Assembly (NCBI RefSeq): GCF_000337455.1
Contig: NZ_AOIU01000047.1
Coordinates: 62,301 to 126,300 of the forward strand
Length of the DNA stretch: 64,000 nucleotides
Direction of reading: 5' to 3'
From: Halosimplex carlsbadense 2-9-1
GTDB taxonomy: Archaea; Halobacteriota; Halobacteria; Halobacteriales; Haloarculaceae
In this document: positions 33,984 through 44,192 of the stretch, one piece after another
Position numbering within the stretch: position 1 is the first letter of the stretch
Layout of the letters: every line of letters starts with the position of its first letter
Position numbers and translations under genes: made by a program
The notes under the pieces: model-generated
Told to the model about the DNA's origin: nothing
What the model saw: the letters and a program-made list of their open reading frames with translations, nothing else
Database searches by the model: none

Positions 33984-35390
33984 CTACGGGACGGTGATCG
34001 TCACGTCGCCGGCGGAGCCGGTGGCCTCCCCGCCCGCCGCGAACGACTCGGTCCCGGCGAAGACGACGACCGTCTCGTCGCCGACGCGGGCCGTCTCGAC
34101 GTTCGTCGCGTTTCGCGATTCGAGCGTCGCTTCGAGGTCGCCGACCGCCGCGGCGAGTTCGTCGGCGTCGGTCGACGAGTCCATGCGCAGGACCCAGGCG
34201 ACGCCCGTCTCGCCGCCCCGGTCGAAGGCGAGGATCTCGTCGCCTCCCCAGCCGGCCGCGGCGGTGTCGACACGGTCGGCGGGGAGGCCGGTGTAGAGCC
34301 ACGACCGGAGTCGGAGTTCACCCGCTCGCTCGCGCGTGTCGCCGATCCAGCGGCCGCGCTGTCGGACCGACACCGAGAGGTTCGCGACCGGTTCGGTCCC
34401 GGGCGCGAGCCCGTGGATCACCTGTTCGGTCGTCCGTGGCGGCGCGCGGTACACCGCCGAGAGGTTCGCCGGCGAGTCGAGCCGTTGCTCGAAGTGCAGC
34501 CCCCCGAAGTAGTAGCGGCCGGCGAGTCCGCGAGTGCCGTCGCCGACGCGGTCGTAGATGCACTCGCGGATGCCCAGCGGGGTCCGTCGGTTCCACGTCT
34601 TGTCGTAGCGGTCGGCGTAGCGGTCGGCGACGTAGACGGCGCTGCCCTCGGTGAGCGCGTGGTCGACGGCGTACCGTTCGATCTCGCCGACCCGCTCGTA
34701 CCCGGCGAGGTCGTCCTGAACGATGTGGACGAACTCGTGGGCGAGGACCAGCTCGACGGCCTGGGCCGAGAGGTTCCCCGGCGCGATGGAGACGGTGTCG
34801 GTGGTCGCGAAGGCGGGATAGAACTGGCCACACTGCGAGACCGACCCGCCGTCGCGGCGGTAGCCCAGCGCCTCGGTGGTCGGAGCGAGCTCCGGCGAGG
34901 AGAATTCGATCGGTCCGTCGTCGGTCACCTCGACGGTCGGCGCCGGTGCGTCGGCCCCCATCACCCGCTCGACCCGCTGGTACACCATCGTGGCGTTGAC
35001 GGGCAACTCCCCCCCGCGGACGACGACGCCGTCGCTCTCACCGACGCCGTCGGAGCCGCTGTTCGCCGTCGGTGTCGGGGTCGGCGTCGGTGTCGCCGTA
35101 GGCGTCGGTGTCGGGGTCGCTGTCGGCGTCGCCGTAGGCGTCGGTGTCGCTGTCGGCGTCGGTGTCGGAGTAGCCGTCGGTGTCGGCGACGGACTCGGTG
35201 TCGGCGAGAGGGTCTGTGGGGCCGAAGGCGTCGCGGTCGGTGTGACCGGGCCGTTCGCAGCCGTCGGAGCGGGGGTCGGTCCGTCGTCGGTGGGCGCGGG
35301 CGTCGAGCCGCCACCGAGGAGCGTCGAACACCCGGCGAGGACGACGAGCGTTGCGAGGAGGAGGGTCGCGGTCGGGACGCGGGAACCCAT
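33984..35390 (-). CDS. HExxH lipoprotein with Thr-Pro repeat linker (paralogue 1)
   Basis: A 468-residue paralogue of the preceding gene: lipobox LVVLAGCSTLLGG, then an unusually long Thr-Pro linker (about residues 45-115, TPTPTATPTP units), then a domain with VELVLAHEFVHIVQDD (HExxH), YADRYDKTWNRRTPLGIREC and VAWVLRMDSSTDADELAAAV. The linker probably spans the S-layer. The start ATG (35390) directly follows a TATA box (AATAAATAG on the plus strand at 35414-35422). The reading frame is open far upstream, but those codons belong to another gene's shadow. Confidence 0.8.
   Translation of the reverse strand: MGSRVPTATLLLATLVVLAGCSTLLGGGSTPAPTDDGPTPAPTAANGPVTPTATPSAPQTLSPTPSPSPTPTATPTPTPTATPTPTATPTATPTPTPTATPTPTPTPTANSGSDGVGESDGVVVRGGELPVNATMVYQRVERVMGADAPAPTVEVTDDGPIEFSSPELAPTTEALGYRRDGGSVSQCGQFYPAFATTDTVSIAPGNLSAQAVELVLAHEFVHIVQDDLAGYERVGEIERYAVDHALTEGSAVYVADRYADRYDKTWNRRTPLGIRECIYDRVGDGTRGLAGRYYFGGLHFEQRLDSPANLSAVYRAPPRTTEQVIHGLAPGTEPVANLSVSVRQRGRWIGDTRERAGELRLRSWLYTGLPADRVDTAAAGWGGDEILAFDRGGETGVAWVLRMDSSTDADELAAAVGDLEATLESRNATNVETARVGDETVVVFAGTESFAAGGEATGSAGDVTITVP
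35070..35255. repeat. Low-complexity GTCGGTGTC-type tract encoding the Thr-Pro linker
   Basis: Hexamer and nonamer units of GGTGTCGG type repeat for nearly 190 bases inside the lipoprotein gene. Length variation between strains by slippage would be expected and would stay in frame when units of three are gained or lost. Confidence 0.7.
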
Positions 35391-35443
35391 CGCCCCACCT
35401 TGGAATGTTAGACAATAAATAGTTCCGGTCGGCGGGACCGCCG

Positions 35444-37456
<2,013 letters not shown>

Positions 37457-37480
37457 CGTAGACGACCAACCAATTGTTCT

Positions 37481-37657
37481 GACGCGCGCTGTCGTCTCGG
37501 AATCGCTCGCGATTCCGATGGGCCGTCAGAGCTTGCCTCTGACGTTGGCGGCTCTCGTGCCGCGACAGTACCGTGCGAGGGATGAGTGAGCGAGCGAATC
37601 GGCTGGGGAGGTTTGTGGCCGATTGCGGTGCTGTGCGAGCGGGTCGAGGGCTTTCGC
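37481..37657 (+). repeat. Dispersed structured repeat, copy B (internally deleted)
   Basis: The left edge GACGCGCGCTGTCG is followed by a multi-hairpin 5' segment: CGGAATCGC-TC-GCGATTCCG (37498-37517) and CGTCAGAG/CTCTGACG (37524-37544), closed by CTGTCG (37489-37494) with CGACAG (37563-37568). Next come CGTGCGAGGGATGAGTGAGC and the core AATCGGCTGGGGAGGT. Hairpins 2 and 3 are missing; the core joins straight to the tail GCGAGCGGGTCGAGGGCTTT. It lies downstream of thi4. Confidence 0.7.
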
Positions 37658-37754
37658 CGAGTACGCAGACAGTGCCCCGAACGGATCAGCACAACTGCTG
37701 TTCACTCATTCGATCCCCGACAGACCTACACGCGAACCCTACCAACATCCGGTT

Positions 37755-37919
37755 GTGACAGAGGAGCCCGAGTACTGCCGCCTCTGCGGCCGAGAACTCC
37801 ACGTCGACCTCGCCGCCACGGACAGCCGGAACTGCTGTCTCAACGCGACGCCGATCGCGGGCACCTGCCCCGAGCACGGACCGGTCGGCCCGCACCACGC
37901 GACGACCGACCCGTCCTGA
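37755..37919 (+). CDS. Small zinc-ribbon-like protein
   Basis: A 54-residue protein with cysteine/histidine spacing suggestive of one or two zinc sites: YCRLCGRELHVD, NCCLNA and GTCPEHG. Small zinc-finger proteins of about 60 residues are abundant in haloarchaea. The start is a GTG (GTGACAGAGGAG). Function is unknown, and it is preceded by repeat copy B. Confidence 0.55.
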   Translation: MTEEPEYCRLCGRELHVDLAATDSRNCCLNATPIAGTCPEHGPVGPHHATTDPS

Positions 37920-37988
37920 CGGAGCGCACGGCGACGGGATCCGGCGAAACACAAGGGATTTAGAGCAACTCGTCAACGATCGAATAGA

Positions 37989-39290
37989 GTGCGACGGAGA
38001 ACGATCCTGGCTGCGCTCGGGGCCGCGGCGGTGGGGTCGCTGGCGGGCTGCACAGGGGGATGCTCGCCCACGGGCGGGGGAGACACCGACCGCGGGGGCG
38101 ACGCGGCGACCGGCTGGCGGCAGGTCGGCGGCGGCCCTCACCACACGGGTCGTGCCGCCCCCGAGGAACGACCGCCGTCGGACCCCTCGGCGACGACGCT
38201 GGGTCTCGAACCGGTGACTGACAGCGAGCAAGTACACTACTCGCCCGCGAGCGCGCCGGCCGTCGCGGACGGTCGGACGTACGTCGCGACGGGGGTGGGG
38301 AGCGAGTGGGACGACGACCCGCCCGGCGGCGTGTACGCGCTCGACCCGGGCCGGTCCGAACCGGTCTGGTCGGTGGCGGTCCCGTCGGGGGTGACCGGGC
38401 CGCCGGCGGCGGTCGGCGACGCCGTCGTCGTCGGCGTCCGCGACGAGTCGCTGACCGCCTACGACGCCGAGACGGGCGAACAACGGTGGCGGGTCGCGCT
38501 CGGCGGGACGCCCGGTTCCCCGGTGGTCGCCGGCGACCGGGTCTACGTCGGCACGGACGCGGGCCGGCTCGCGGCGGTCGACCCGGGTGGCGCCGAGCGA
38601 TGTGCCAGCCGGTCGCTCGTGCCGGCGACGGCCAGGCTCACGAAGGGCGGACGGCCGATCCCGGCGGCGCCGGCCGTCGACGGCGAGACGGCGTATCTCC
38701 TCGTCGACGGGCGAGCCGAGAACGCGTACGACGAGCGGACGGCCGAGTTGGTGGCGCTCGACCTCGCGTCGGGGGCCGAGCAGTGGCGGTACGCGGCGTC
38801 GACGGCGGACCCGCTCGCGGCGCCGTCGGTCGGTGACGGCATCGTTTACGTGTCGCTGGGCGGCGCAGTCCACGCGGTCGACGCGAGCGACGGGACTCGC
38901 GAGTGGCGCTTCGCGACCGGCTTCGACCGGCCGAGCCGCCCGGCGGTCGGCGACGGCACCGTCTACGTGAGCGCGAAGAACGTCTACGCGCTGGACGCGG
39001 CCACGGGGACAGAGCGGTGGCGCCACGTCAACACGTACGCCGACCGGGACGCCGACCGGGTGCCGCGACATGACGCACCGGTCGTCGCCGGCGACCGGGT
39101 CTACGCCGGCCTCGGCGCGCTGGACGCCGCGACGGGCGAGCGCGTCTGGGGGGAGTTCGGCAACCGCGCGGAGTCCGAGTACTTCTGGGGAGACGAGTTC
39201 AGGGGGAACGTGGCGCCGGCCGGGCCGGCGGTGGCGGACGGCTCGACGGTCGTGACGCTGCGGTCCGGGCGGGTGGTGTGGTTCGAATGA
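37989..39290 (+). CDS. PQQ-like beta-propeller lipoprotein 1
   Basis: A 433-residue exported protein with a Tat-type start (MRRRTILAALGAA) and lipobox (SLAGC), followed by about six to seven repeats of the PQQ/propeller type (YDAETGEQRWRVALGG, ALDAATGTERWRHVNT). Such repeats form a propeller used for ligand binding or protein contacts; no catalytic residues for a quinoprotein dehydrogenase are visible. It overlaps the next paralogue by four bases (ATGA). The start codon is GTG with a TATA-like GATTTAG about 30 bases upstream. Confidence 0.8.
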   Translation: MRRRTILAALGAAAVGSLAGCTGGCSPTGGGDTDRGGDAATGWRQVGGGPHHTGRAAPEERPPSDPSATTLGLEPVTDSEQVHYSPASAPAVADGRTYVATGVGSEWDDDPPGGVYALDPGRSEPVWSVAVPSGVTGPPAAVGDAVVVGVRDESLTAYDAETGEQRWRVALGGTPGSPVVAGDRVYVGTDAGRLAAVDPGGAERCASRSLVPATARLTKGGRPIPAAPAVDGETAYLLVDGRAENAYDERTAELVALDLASGAEQWRYAASTADPLAAPSVGDGIVYVSLGGAVHAVDASDGTREWRFATGFDRPSRPAVGDGTVYVSAKNVYALDAATGTERWRHVNTYADRDADRVPRHDAPVVAGDRVYAGLGALDAATGERVWGEFGNRAESEYFWGDEFRGNVAPAGPAVADGSTVVTLRSGRVVWFE

Positions 39291-40468
39291 ACCGACGGGC
39301 GTACCTCGCGGCCGGGGCGAGCGCCGCGGCGCTGGTCGCCGGCTGTTCGCTCGGCGACACCGAGAGCGACCGCACCTGCTCGGTCGACCCGGCGCGCAAT
39401 CCCGGCACTGCGGGCTGGCCGACCGCGACGGGCGACTGGCGGAACACGCGGTCGGTCCCGCGGGCGGCGATGCCCGAGCCGCCGCTGTCGATCCAGTGGA
39501 CCCACGCGGTCGGCGGCCACATCGGAATCCCCGCGCCGACTGTCGCGGACGGCACCGTCTACACGACGAACATGGACACGACGCTGTACGCAGTCGGGGC
39601 GGAGGAGGGGCGGGCGCGCTGGAGCGCGCGGATGGCCGGCCCGGGCCTGCCGGTCGTCGCGGGCGACGCGCTGGCGGTCGGCGTGGACGACAGTCACCTC
39701 AGGGGTGTCGGGCGAGCCGACGGGGACGAACGCTGGACGGCGAGGCTCCCGGCGGGCGACCGGTTCCCCTACAGGCGACCGGCCGTCGCGGCCGAGTCGG
39801 TACTCGCGCCGACGGAACTCGGGCTGGTGGCGTTTGACCCAACCACTGGCGAGGTTCGGTGGCGCTACCGGACGGGGCTGTCGACCGCGCGCCATCCGGC
39901 GGTGGCCGACGGGACCGTCTACGTCGGCGGCGCGGACGCGTACGTCCACGCGGTCGACGCCGCGACGGGCGATCGACGGTGGTGGACCAAGACGGCGACA
40001 GCGGTCGAGACCCCCGTCGCCGCTGCTCACGGGGCGGTGTACGCCGGGACCGCCGACGGGACCGTCGTCGCGCTGGACGGGGCGACCGGCGAGGTGCGGT
40101 GGCGCGGCGAGGTCGACGACCGCCCCGAGCGACTGGCCGTCGACGGCGGTCACGTCTACGTCGGGACCGGCGGGGGACTGGTCGCGCTGCGGGCCGACTC
40201 GGGCGAGCGGTGCTGGCGCTACGACGGGTTCAGTCCCTCCTACGCCGGCGGGCTGGCGGCGAGTCCCGACCGGATATTCGCGACGGAAACCGGATCAGAC
40301 GGCGATATCCCGGGGACCATCGTCGCGCTCGACCCCGCGAGCGGCGAGGTGGCGTGGCGCTTCGCCGGCGCGGCCGACCGGCTGACCAGCGGCCCGGCGG
40401 TCGTCGACGGGGCGCTGTACGTCGGCGGCGTGGCCGAGGCGACGCTCTCGCTAGTCAAACTCGCCTGA
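39287..40468 (+). CDS. PQQ-like beta-propeller lipoprotein 2
   Basis: A 393-residue tandem paralogue of the preceding gene: signal MNRRAYLAAGASAAALVAGC with a lipobox Cys, then propeller repeats (VAFDPTTGEVRWRYRTGL, VHAVDAATGDRRWWTKTA, VALDGATGEVRWRGEV). It is translationally coupled to its neighbour by an ATGA overlap, so the two probably act together at the cell surface. Ligand unknown. Confidence 0.82.
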   Translation: MNRRAYLAAGASAAALVAGCSLGDTESDRTCSVDPARNPGTAGWPTATGDWRNTRSVPRAAMPEPPLSIQWTHAVGGHIGIPAPTVADGTVYTTNMDTTLYAVGAEEGRARWSARMAGPGLPVVAGDALAVGVDDSHLRGVGRADGDERWTARLPAGDRFPYRRPAVAAESVLAPTELGLVAFDPTTGEVRWRYRTGLSTARHPAVADGTVYVGGADAYVHAVDAATGDRRWWTKTATAVETPVAAAHGAVYAGTADGTVVALDGATGEVRWRGEVDDRPERLAVDGGHVYVGTGGGLVALRADSGERCWRYDGFSPSYAGGLAASPDRIFATETGSDGDIPGTIVALDPASGEVAWRFAGAADRLTSGPAVVDGALYVGGVAEATLSLVKLA

Positions 40469-40519
40469 GCCCGGGGACCGACTCCGGTGGGGCGGTCACC
40501 TTCGGACCGGCCGGTCCGC

Positions 40520-42058
40520 TCAGGCCGGCTTCCCGAACGCGAACAGCGTCATCGGCGTCTGGCCGTCGGCGTGCGGGGCGAGGTACTCGGCGACCTCGGT
40601 GTCGAAGAACGTGAACCCCCGGCCACCGAGCGACCTGTGGGCGTAGGTCGCCAGATACAGCCGTCCCAGGACGACCCCGGCCTCCAGTTGCGCGAGCCGA
40701 TACCCTCGGTTTCCGAACTCCGAGACGACGGCGTCCACGTCGGCGACGAGGTAGACGTTCACCGCGGCGTCGCCGACCACGTCCTGGCCGAGCGCCAGTT
40801 CGCCCGCTCGCTCGCGGTCCGTCTCGCGGACCCGCTCCAGCTCGTCGGTTCCGGGGTGATACTCGTAGACGCCCGACTCGATCCCGGAGACCGCGTGGAC
40901 GAGGCAGTAGCAGTCGACGAGCCCGCGCAGGTCGCCGGCGAAGGCGTCGGCCGGAACCCCGCCCAGCGCCCGGTCCATCACGGTCGCGAACTTCCGGGCG
41001 CTGATGGGTTCGCGGCTGTACTCGCGACAGGACCCGCGGCGCTCGATGGCGTTCCCGACCGGGCGAGCCGACGCGGTCTCGGCGTCCACGGGGTCGAGGT
41101 CGACCCACTCCGCGTCGTCCGCGCGCTCGCCCAACGAGGCGTCGGCGACCTCGTGGACGAAGATCCCGCGCCACGCCGCCGCGGCGTCCCCGTCCTCCAG
41201 CCGGCTCCCTCGCCACGCGTCCGAAACGAGCGGATAGTCGACGGGGTCCTCGGAGAGCGGCCGCTCGGCGGGATCGATCGGGTCGACGTCGGGCGTCTCG
41301 ACGCTCTCGGCGACCGGCGATCCCGACCCGACTGGGGCGAGCGCCAGCGGCGCCTCCTCGTCGGGATCGAGCCCGAGCAACTCGACGACGGGGTCGTCGG
41401 CAAAGCCGGCGACGATTTCCGCGCGGTGGCCGCCGCCGTGGGCGACGGCGAGCAGGTTCGCGAGGACCGTCCCCGCGTCCCAGAAGGCGTGGCGGTAGGT
41501 CCGATCGCGATACTTCCAGGCGTTGCGCCACCACTGAGAGGTAGCGACGAACGTGACCGGGGCGTCGGCGACACCGGAGTGGTCGCCAGAGGCCGCCTGG
41601 AGGACGCCGCGATAGTCGCCCTCGCGGAGTACGTCGAACTCGCCGGACTGGGGGTCGAAGTGGTAGACGCCCGGGGAGAACGCGCCGCAGTCGCCGGCGA
41701 CGGCGTAGCAGTCGACGTGGTAGAGCGCGCCGGTGCAGGCGGCCGCGCGGTACCGGTACCGCTCGCCGCCGATCTCCAGCTCCGTCGTGATCCCGGCGGC
41801 GTAGTGACAGAGCGTCCCGATGTCGGGGTCGCCGTCGGCGTCGGTCGCGGCGGCCGGCGGCGCGGGACCGTCGGTCGCGACGGCCGCGAGCGCGGGCGTC
41901 TCCGGCGGGTCGGGCTCGCCGTTGGGCGAGACCCGAGGCAGGTCCTCGTAGGTCTTGTCGGGCCGGGGCCGGTTCGACTCTTCGCGTTCGAAGTCCCGCT
42001 CGCGGAGCCGCTCGGGCGAGTAGCTGGTCCGCTCGTGGTACTCGCGGGCGTCGACCAT
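40520..42058 (-). CDS. SagB/ThcOx-type nitroreductase-fold dehydrogenase with two halves
   Basis: A 512-residue protein made of two nitroreductase-like (FMN-binding fold) halves. The first (about 80-250) contains LCHYAAGITTELEIGG and SQWWRNAWKYRDRTYRHAFW. The second (about 330-512) contains IERRGSCREYSREPISARKF and YRLAQLEAGVVLGRLYLATY. SagB-like enzymes oxidise azolines in peptide modification, but no cyclodehydratase, YcaO or precursor peptide gene is nearby, so that role is not supported here. The reading frame is open well upstream of the chosen ATG, without homology. Confidence 0.8.
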   Translation of the reverse strand: MVDAREYHERTSYSPERLRERDFEREESNRPRPDKTYEDLPRVSPNGEPDPPETPALAAVATDGPAPPAAATDADGDPDIGTLCHYAAGITTELEIGGERYRYRAAACTGALYHVDCYAVAGDCGAFSPGVYHFDPQSGEFDVLREGDYRGVLQAASGDHSGVADAPVTFVATSQWWRNAWKYRDRTYRHAFWDAGTVLANLLAVAHGGGHRAEIVAGFADDPVVELLGLDPDEEAPLALAPVGSGSPVAESVETPDVDPIDPAERPLSEDPVDYPLVSDAWRGSRLEDGDAAAAWRGIFVHEVADASLGERADDAEWVDLDPVDAETASARPVGNAIERRGSCREYSREPISARKFATVMDRALGGVPADAFAGDLRGLVDCYCLVHAVSGIESGVYEYHPGTDELERVRETDRERAGELALGQDVVGDAAVNVYLVADVDAVVSEFGNRGYRLAQLEAGVVLGRLYLATYAHRSLGGRGFTFFDTEVAEYLAPHADGQTPMTLFAFGKPA

Positions 42059-42169
42059 GCCGGCGGTTCGACCGGGCCGGTCTAACCGCTTGGGGTGGTG
42101 TAGAGCGCGCCGACACGCCCCGAGTGGTCGCCGAGACAACACTATCGGTCGGGGGATCGAACGGGGAGT

Positions 42170-43132
42170 ATGACGACGGAGGACACGACGGTCGCGGTCG
42201 CCTGCCAGGGCGGGGGGAGCCACACGGCGTTCGCCGGCGGTGCGCTGGCCGAGTTGTTCGAGGGGCTGCCCGCGGACTACGCGGTCGAGGGGCTGAGCGG
42301 CACGTCGGGCGGCGCGATCACGGCCGCGGCGGCGTGGGACGCGCTCCGCGCGGACGGCCCGGACGCGGTTACCGGACGAGTGGCCGGCCTCTGGGCGGAC
42401 ATCGCCGCGGACACGGTGGCCGAGCGGACGGTCAACGACCTGGGCGTGTGGACGGTCGGGCTCGCGGCGGCGGGGGCGCCGCTCCCGTCGGTGAGCCCGT
42501 ACGCGAACCCGGCGGCATGGGCCGGACGGGCGCAGCTGCGCGCGCTCGTCGAGACTCACGTCGACTTCGACCGTTCGGTCGAACCGGAGGGCCCGCGGCT
42601 GTTCGTCAGCGCTGTCGACGTACTCGCCGGGCGGTTTCGGACGTTCGACGAACGCGCGGTGACCCCCGAGGTGTTGCTGGCGTCGGCCGCGGCGCCCCGG
42701 ATCTTCCCGGCGGTCGACCTCGACGGCGTCCCTCACTGGGACGGGCTGTTCGCGCGGAATCCGCCGATCAAACCCTTCCTCGTCGAACCGGACGACGTGG
42801 CGGACAAGCCCGACGAGATCTGGGTCGTCCGGGTCAACCCCGGCCGTCGCGAGACCGAACCGCGGAGCGAGCGGGCGATCGCCGACCGCCGTGACGAGCT
42901 GGCGGCCGACATCTCGCTGACCGAGCAGATCGACTTCGTCGAGCAGGTCTCGGAGTGGCTCGAGGCGGAGTGGCTCCCCCGCTCGGCGTACAAACCGGTG
43001 ACCGTCCGACAGGCCGTCCTCTCGAAGCCGCTGTCGCTGGCCTCGCGGGTCGACCGCGACCCCGACCTGATCGACGACCTGTTCGAGCGGGGACGGGCCG
43101 CCGGCGCCGCCCTCCTCGCCGACCTCCCGTGA
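42170..43132 (+). CDS. Patatin-like phospholipase
   Basis: A 320-residue acyl hydrolase of the patatin type. It has the oxyanion loop VACQGGGSHTAFAGG (about 10-24), the nucleophile elbow GLSGTSGGAITA (Ser near 47) and the second catalytic residue in HWDGLFARNPP (Asp near 190). There is no signal peptide, so it probably acts on membrane lipids from the cytoplasmic side. It is convergent with the downstream methyltransferase, 30 bases apart. Confidence 0.88.
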   Translation: MTTEDTTVAVACQGGGSHTAFAGGALAELFEGLPADYAVEGLSGTSGGAITAAAAWDALRADGPDAVTGRVAGLWADIAADTVAERTVNDLGVWTVGLAAAGAPLPSVSPYANPAAWAGRAQLRALVETHVDFDRSVEPEGPRLFVSAVDVLAGRFRTFDERAVTPEVLLASAAAPRIFPAVDLDGVPHWDGLFARNPPIKPFLVEPDDVADKPDEIWVVRVNPGRRETEPRSERAIADRRDELAADISLTEQIDFVEQVSEWLEAEWLPRSAYKPVTVRQAVLSKPLSLASRVDRDPDLIDDLFERGRAAGAALLADLP

Positions 43133-43162
43133 GCCGGCCGCGCCCGGGCGCCCCGCCGCCGG

Positions 43163-43858
43163 TCACGCGGGCTCGACTACCAGCGTCTCAGTCGCGCCGG
43201 GCTGGAACTCGTAGGGCACCTCGCGGAACTCGACGGCGTGGCCCTCCGCGCGGAGCGCGTCGGCCACGGGCTCGACGAACGACGACCGGGTGCGGTCGAG
43301 CGAGTGCAGCGGAAAGACGCGCACCTCCTCGCGGGCGACGCGCACGAGGTCGCGGAGGGCCGCCTCGTGAAACGCGCGGTCGAGCCGGTCGTCGTAGACG
43401 AACAGCAGATTCGCCGCGAGGGCGAGGTCGACGCTGTCGTCGGCGAGCGGGATGTCGGGGAGCACGCCCGCGACGTACCGGCCGGGGTGAGTCGCGTAGT
43501 CGGCGAGGAATCGCTCGGCGGCCGCCCGGAGGTACCGGCCGCGCGTCTCCGCGTCGCCGTAGAAGTCCCAGACGAAGAGATCCCGCTTCTCGCGGAGCTG
43601 ATCGAGGTTGTACGCGATGGCCTCGTCGAGCCGCGGTTCGAGTTCCGCGGTCGCCGGGCCGTAGAGGGGATCCACGGCGACCGCACCGTCGGCGAGTTCC
43701 GCCGCCGTCGCCGTGAACGCCCCCGCTCCTCCGCCGCAGTCCAGCACTTCTCTCCCCGCGATGTCCTCGACTCGCAGGTCGAACATCCGCCGGTACTCCG
43801 CGAACGTTCGCCCGATCGTCAGGAAGTCGGCCTCGACCTCGAACATCTCGCAGGACAT
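43163..43858 (-). CDS. Class I SAM-dependent methyltransferase
   Basis: A 231-residue protein with the SAM-binding glycine loop EVLDCGGGAGAFTATAAEL (motif I) and the later SVDLALAANLLFVYDDRL. The substrate is unknown. ATG 43858 is preferred; the longer frame would begin inside the promoter. Upstream lies an unusually AT-rich promoter with twin TGTACA sites. Confidence 0.8.
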   Translation of the reverse strand: MSCEMFEVEADFLTIGRTFAEYRRMFDLRVEDIAGREVLDCGGGAGAFTATAAELADGAVAVDPLYGPATAELEPRLDEAIAYNLDQLREKRDLFVWDFYGDAETRGRYLRAAAERFLADYATHPGRYVAGVLPDIPLADDSVDLALAANLLFVYDDRLDRAFHEAALRDLVRVAREEVRVFPLHSLDRTRSSFVEPVADALRAEGHAVEFREVPYEFQPGATETLVVEPA

Positions 43859-43871
43859 GATTGTGTTGTAA

Positions 43872-43902
43872 TGTACAGTATTGTACACTGGTGTATAATA
43901 AT
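43872..43902. promoter_or_regulatory. AT-rich promoter with two TGTACA boxes 10 bp apart
   Basis: TGTACA occurs at 43872-43877 and 43882-43887, one helical turn apart. A TATA-like TTATTATAC (minus strand, about 43893-43901) lies behind it. The twin sites sit at the expected start of transcription of the methyltransferase, so a repressor site is plausible. Confidence 0.5.
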
Positions 43903-43979
43903 TCCGGGTTCGTAACTCGAAATCATCCGGCAAGCGAGTGACCAGTCAGAATATGGCGTGTGGGAACGTACCACGAACT

Positions 43980-44126
43980 ATGCCCGAGACAGCAACGCGG
44001 GAGCGCGACTACGTGGGGTGTCCGGCGCCGGCGTGCAACCGGAAAGACAGGCGGAGCGTCATCAGGGAACACCTCGCCGAGATGGACGACCAGCGCCACG
44101 AACGCTTCGACGGCACGGAGATATAG
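43980..44126 (+). CDS. Small protein with CPAPAC motif
   Basis: A 48-residue charged protein (MPETATRERDYVGCPAPACN, then KDRRSVIREHLAEMDDQ). The paired Cys could bind a metal. Start 43980 has AATATG about 27 bases upstream as a TATA-like box; ATG 43953 would add nine residues. Function unknown. It is divergent from the methyltransferase. Confidence 0.5.
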   Translation: MPETATRERDYVGCPAPACNRKDRRSVIREHLAEMDDQRHERFDGTEI

Positions 44127-44192
44127 CCGTCGCGGAACCACGGTTCGACCGCGAGCCGCAACTCGTTTGACCGGGTGGTACCACCGATTCGT

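Noticed and set aside
40520..42736. 738-residue version of the SagB-like protein
   Set aside because: The extra residues overlap the divergent patatin gene in antisense and are Arg/Pro-rich shadow sequence.
43138..43716. Arg/Pro/Gly-rich open frames antisense to the methyltransferase
   Set aside because: Typical shadow frames of high-GC genes, with repetitive Arg-rich translation and no homology.
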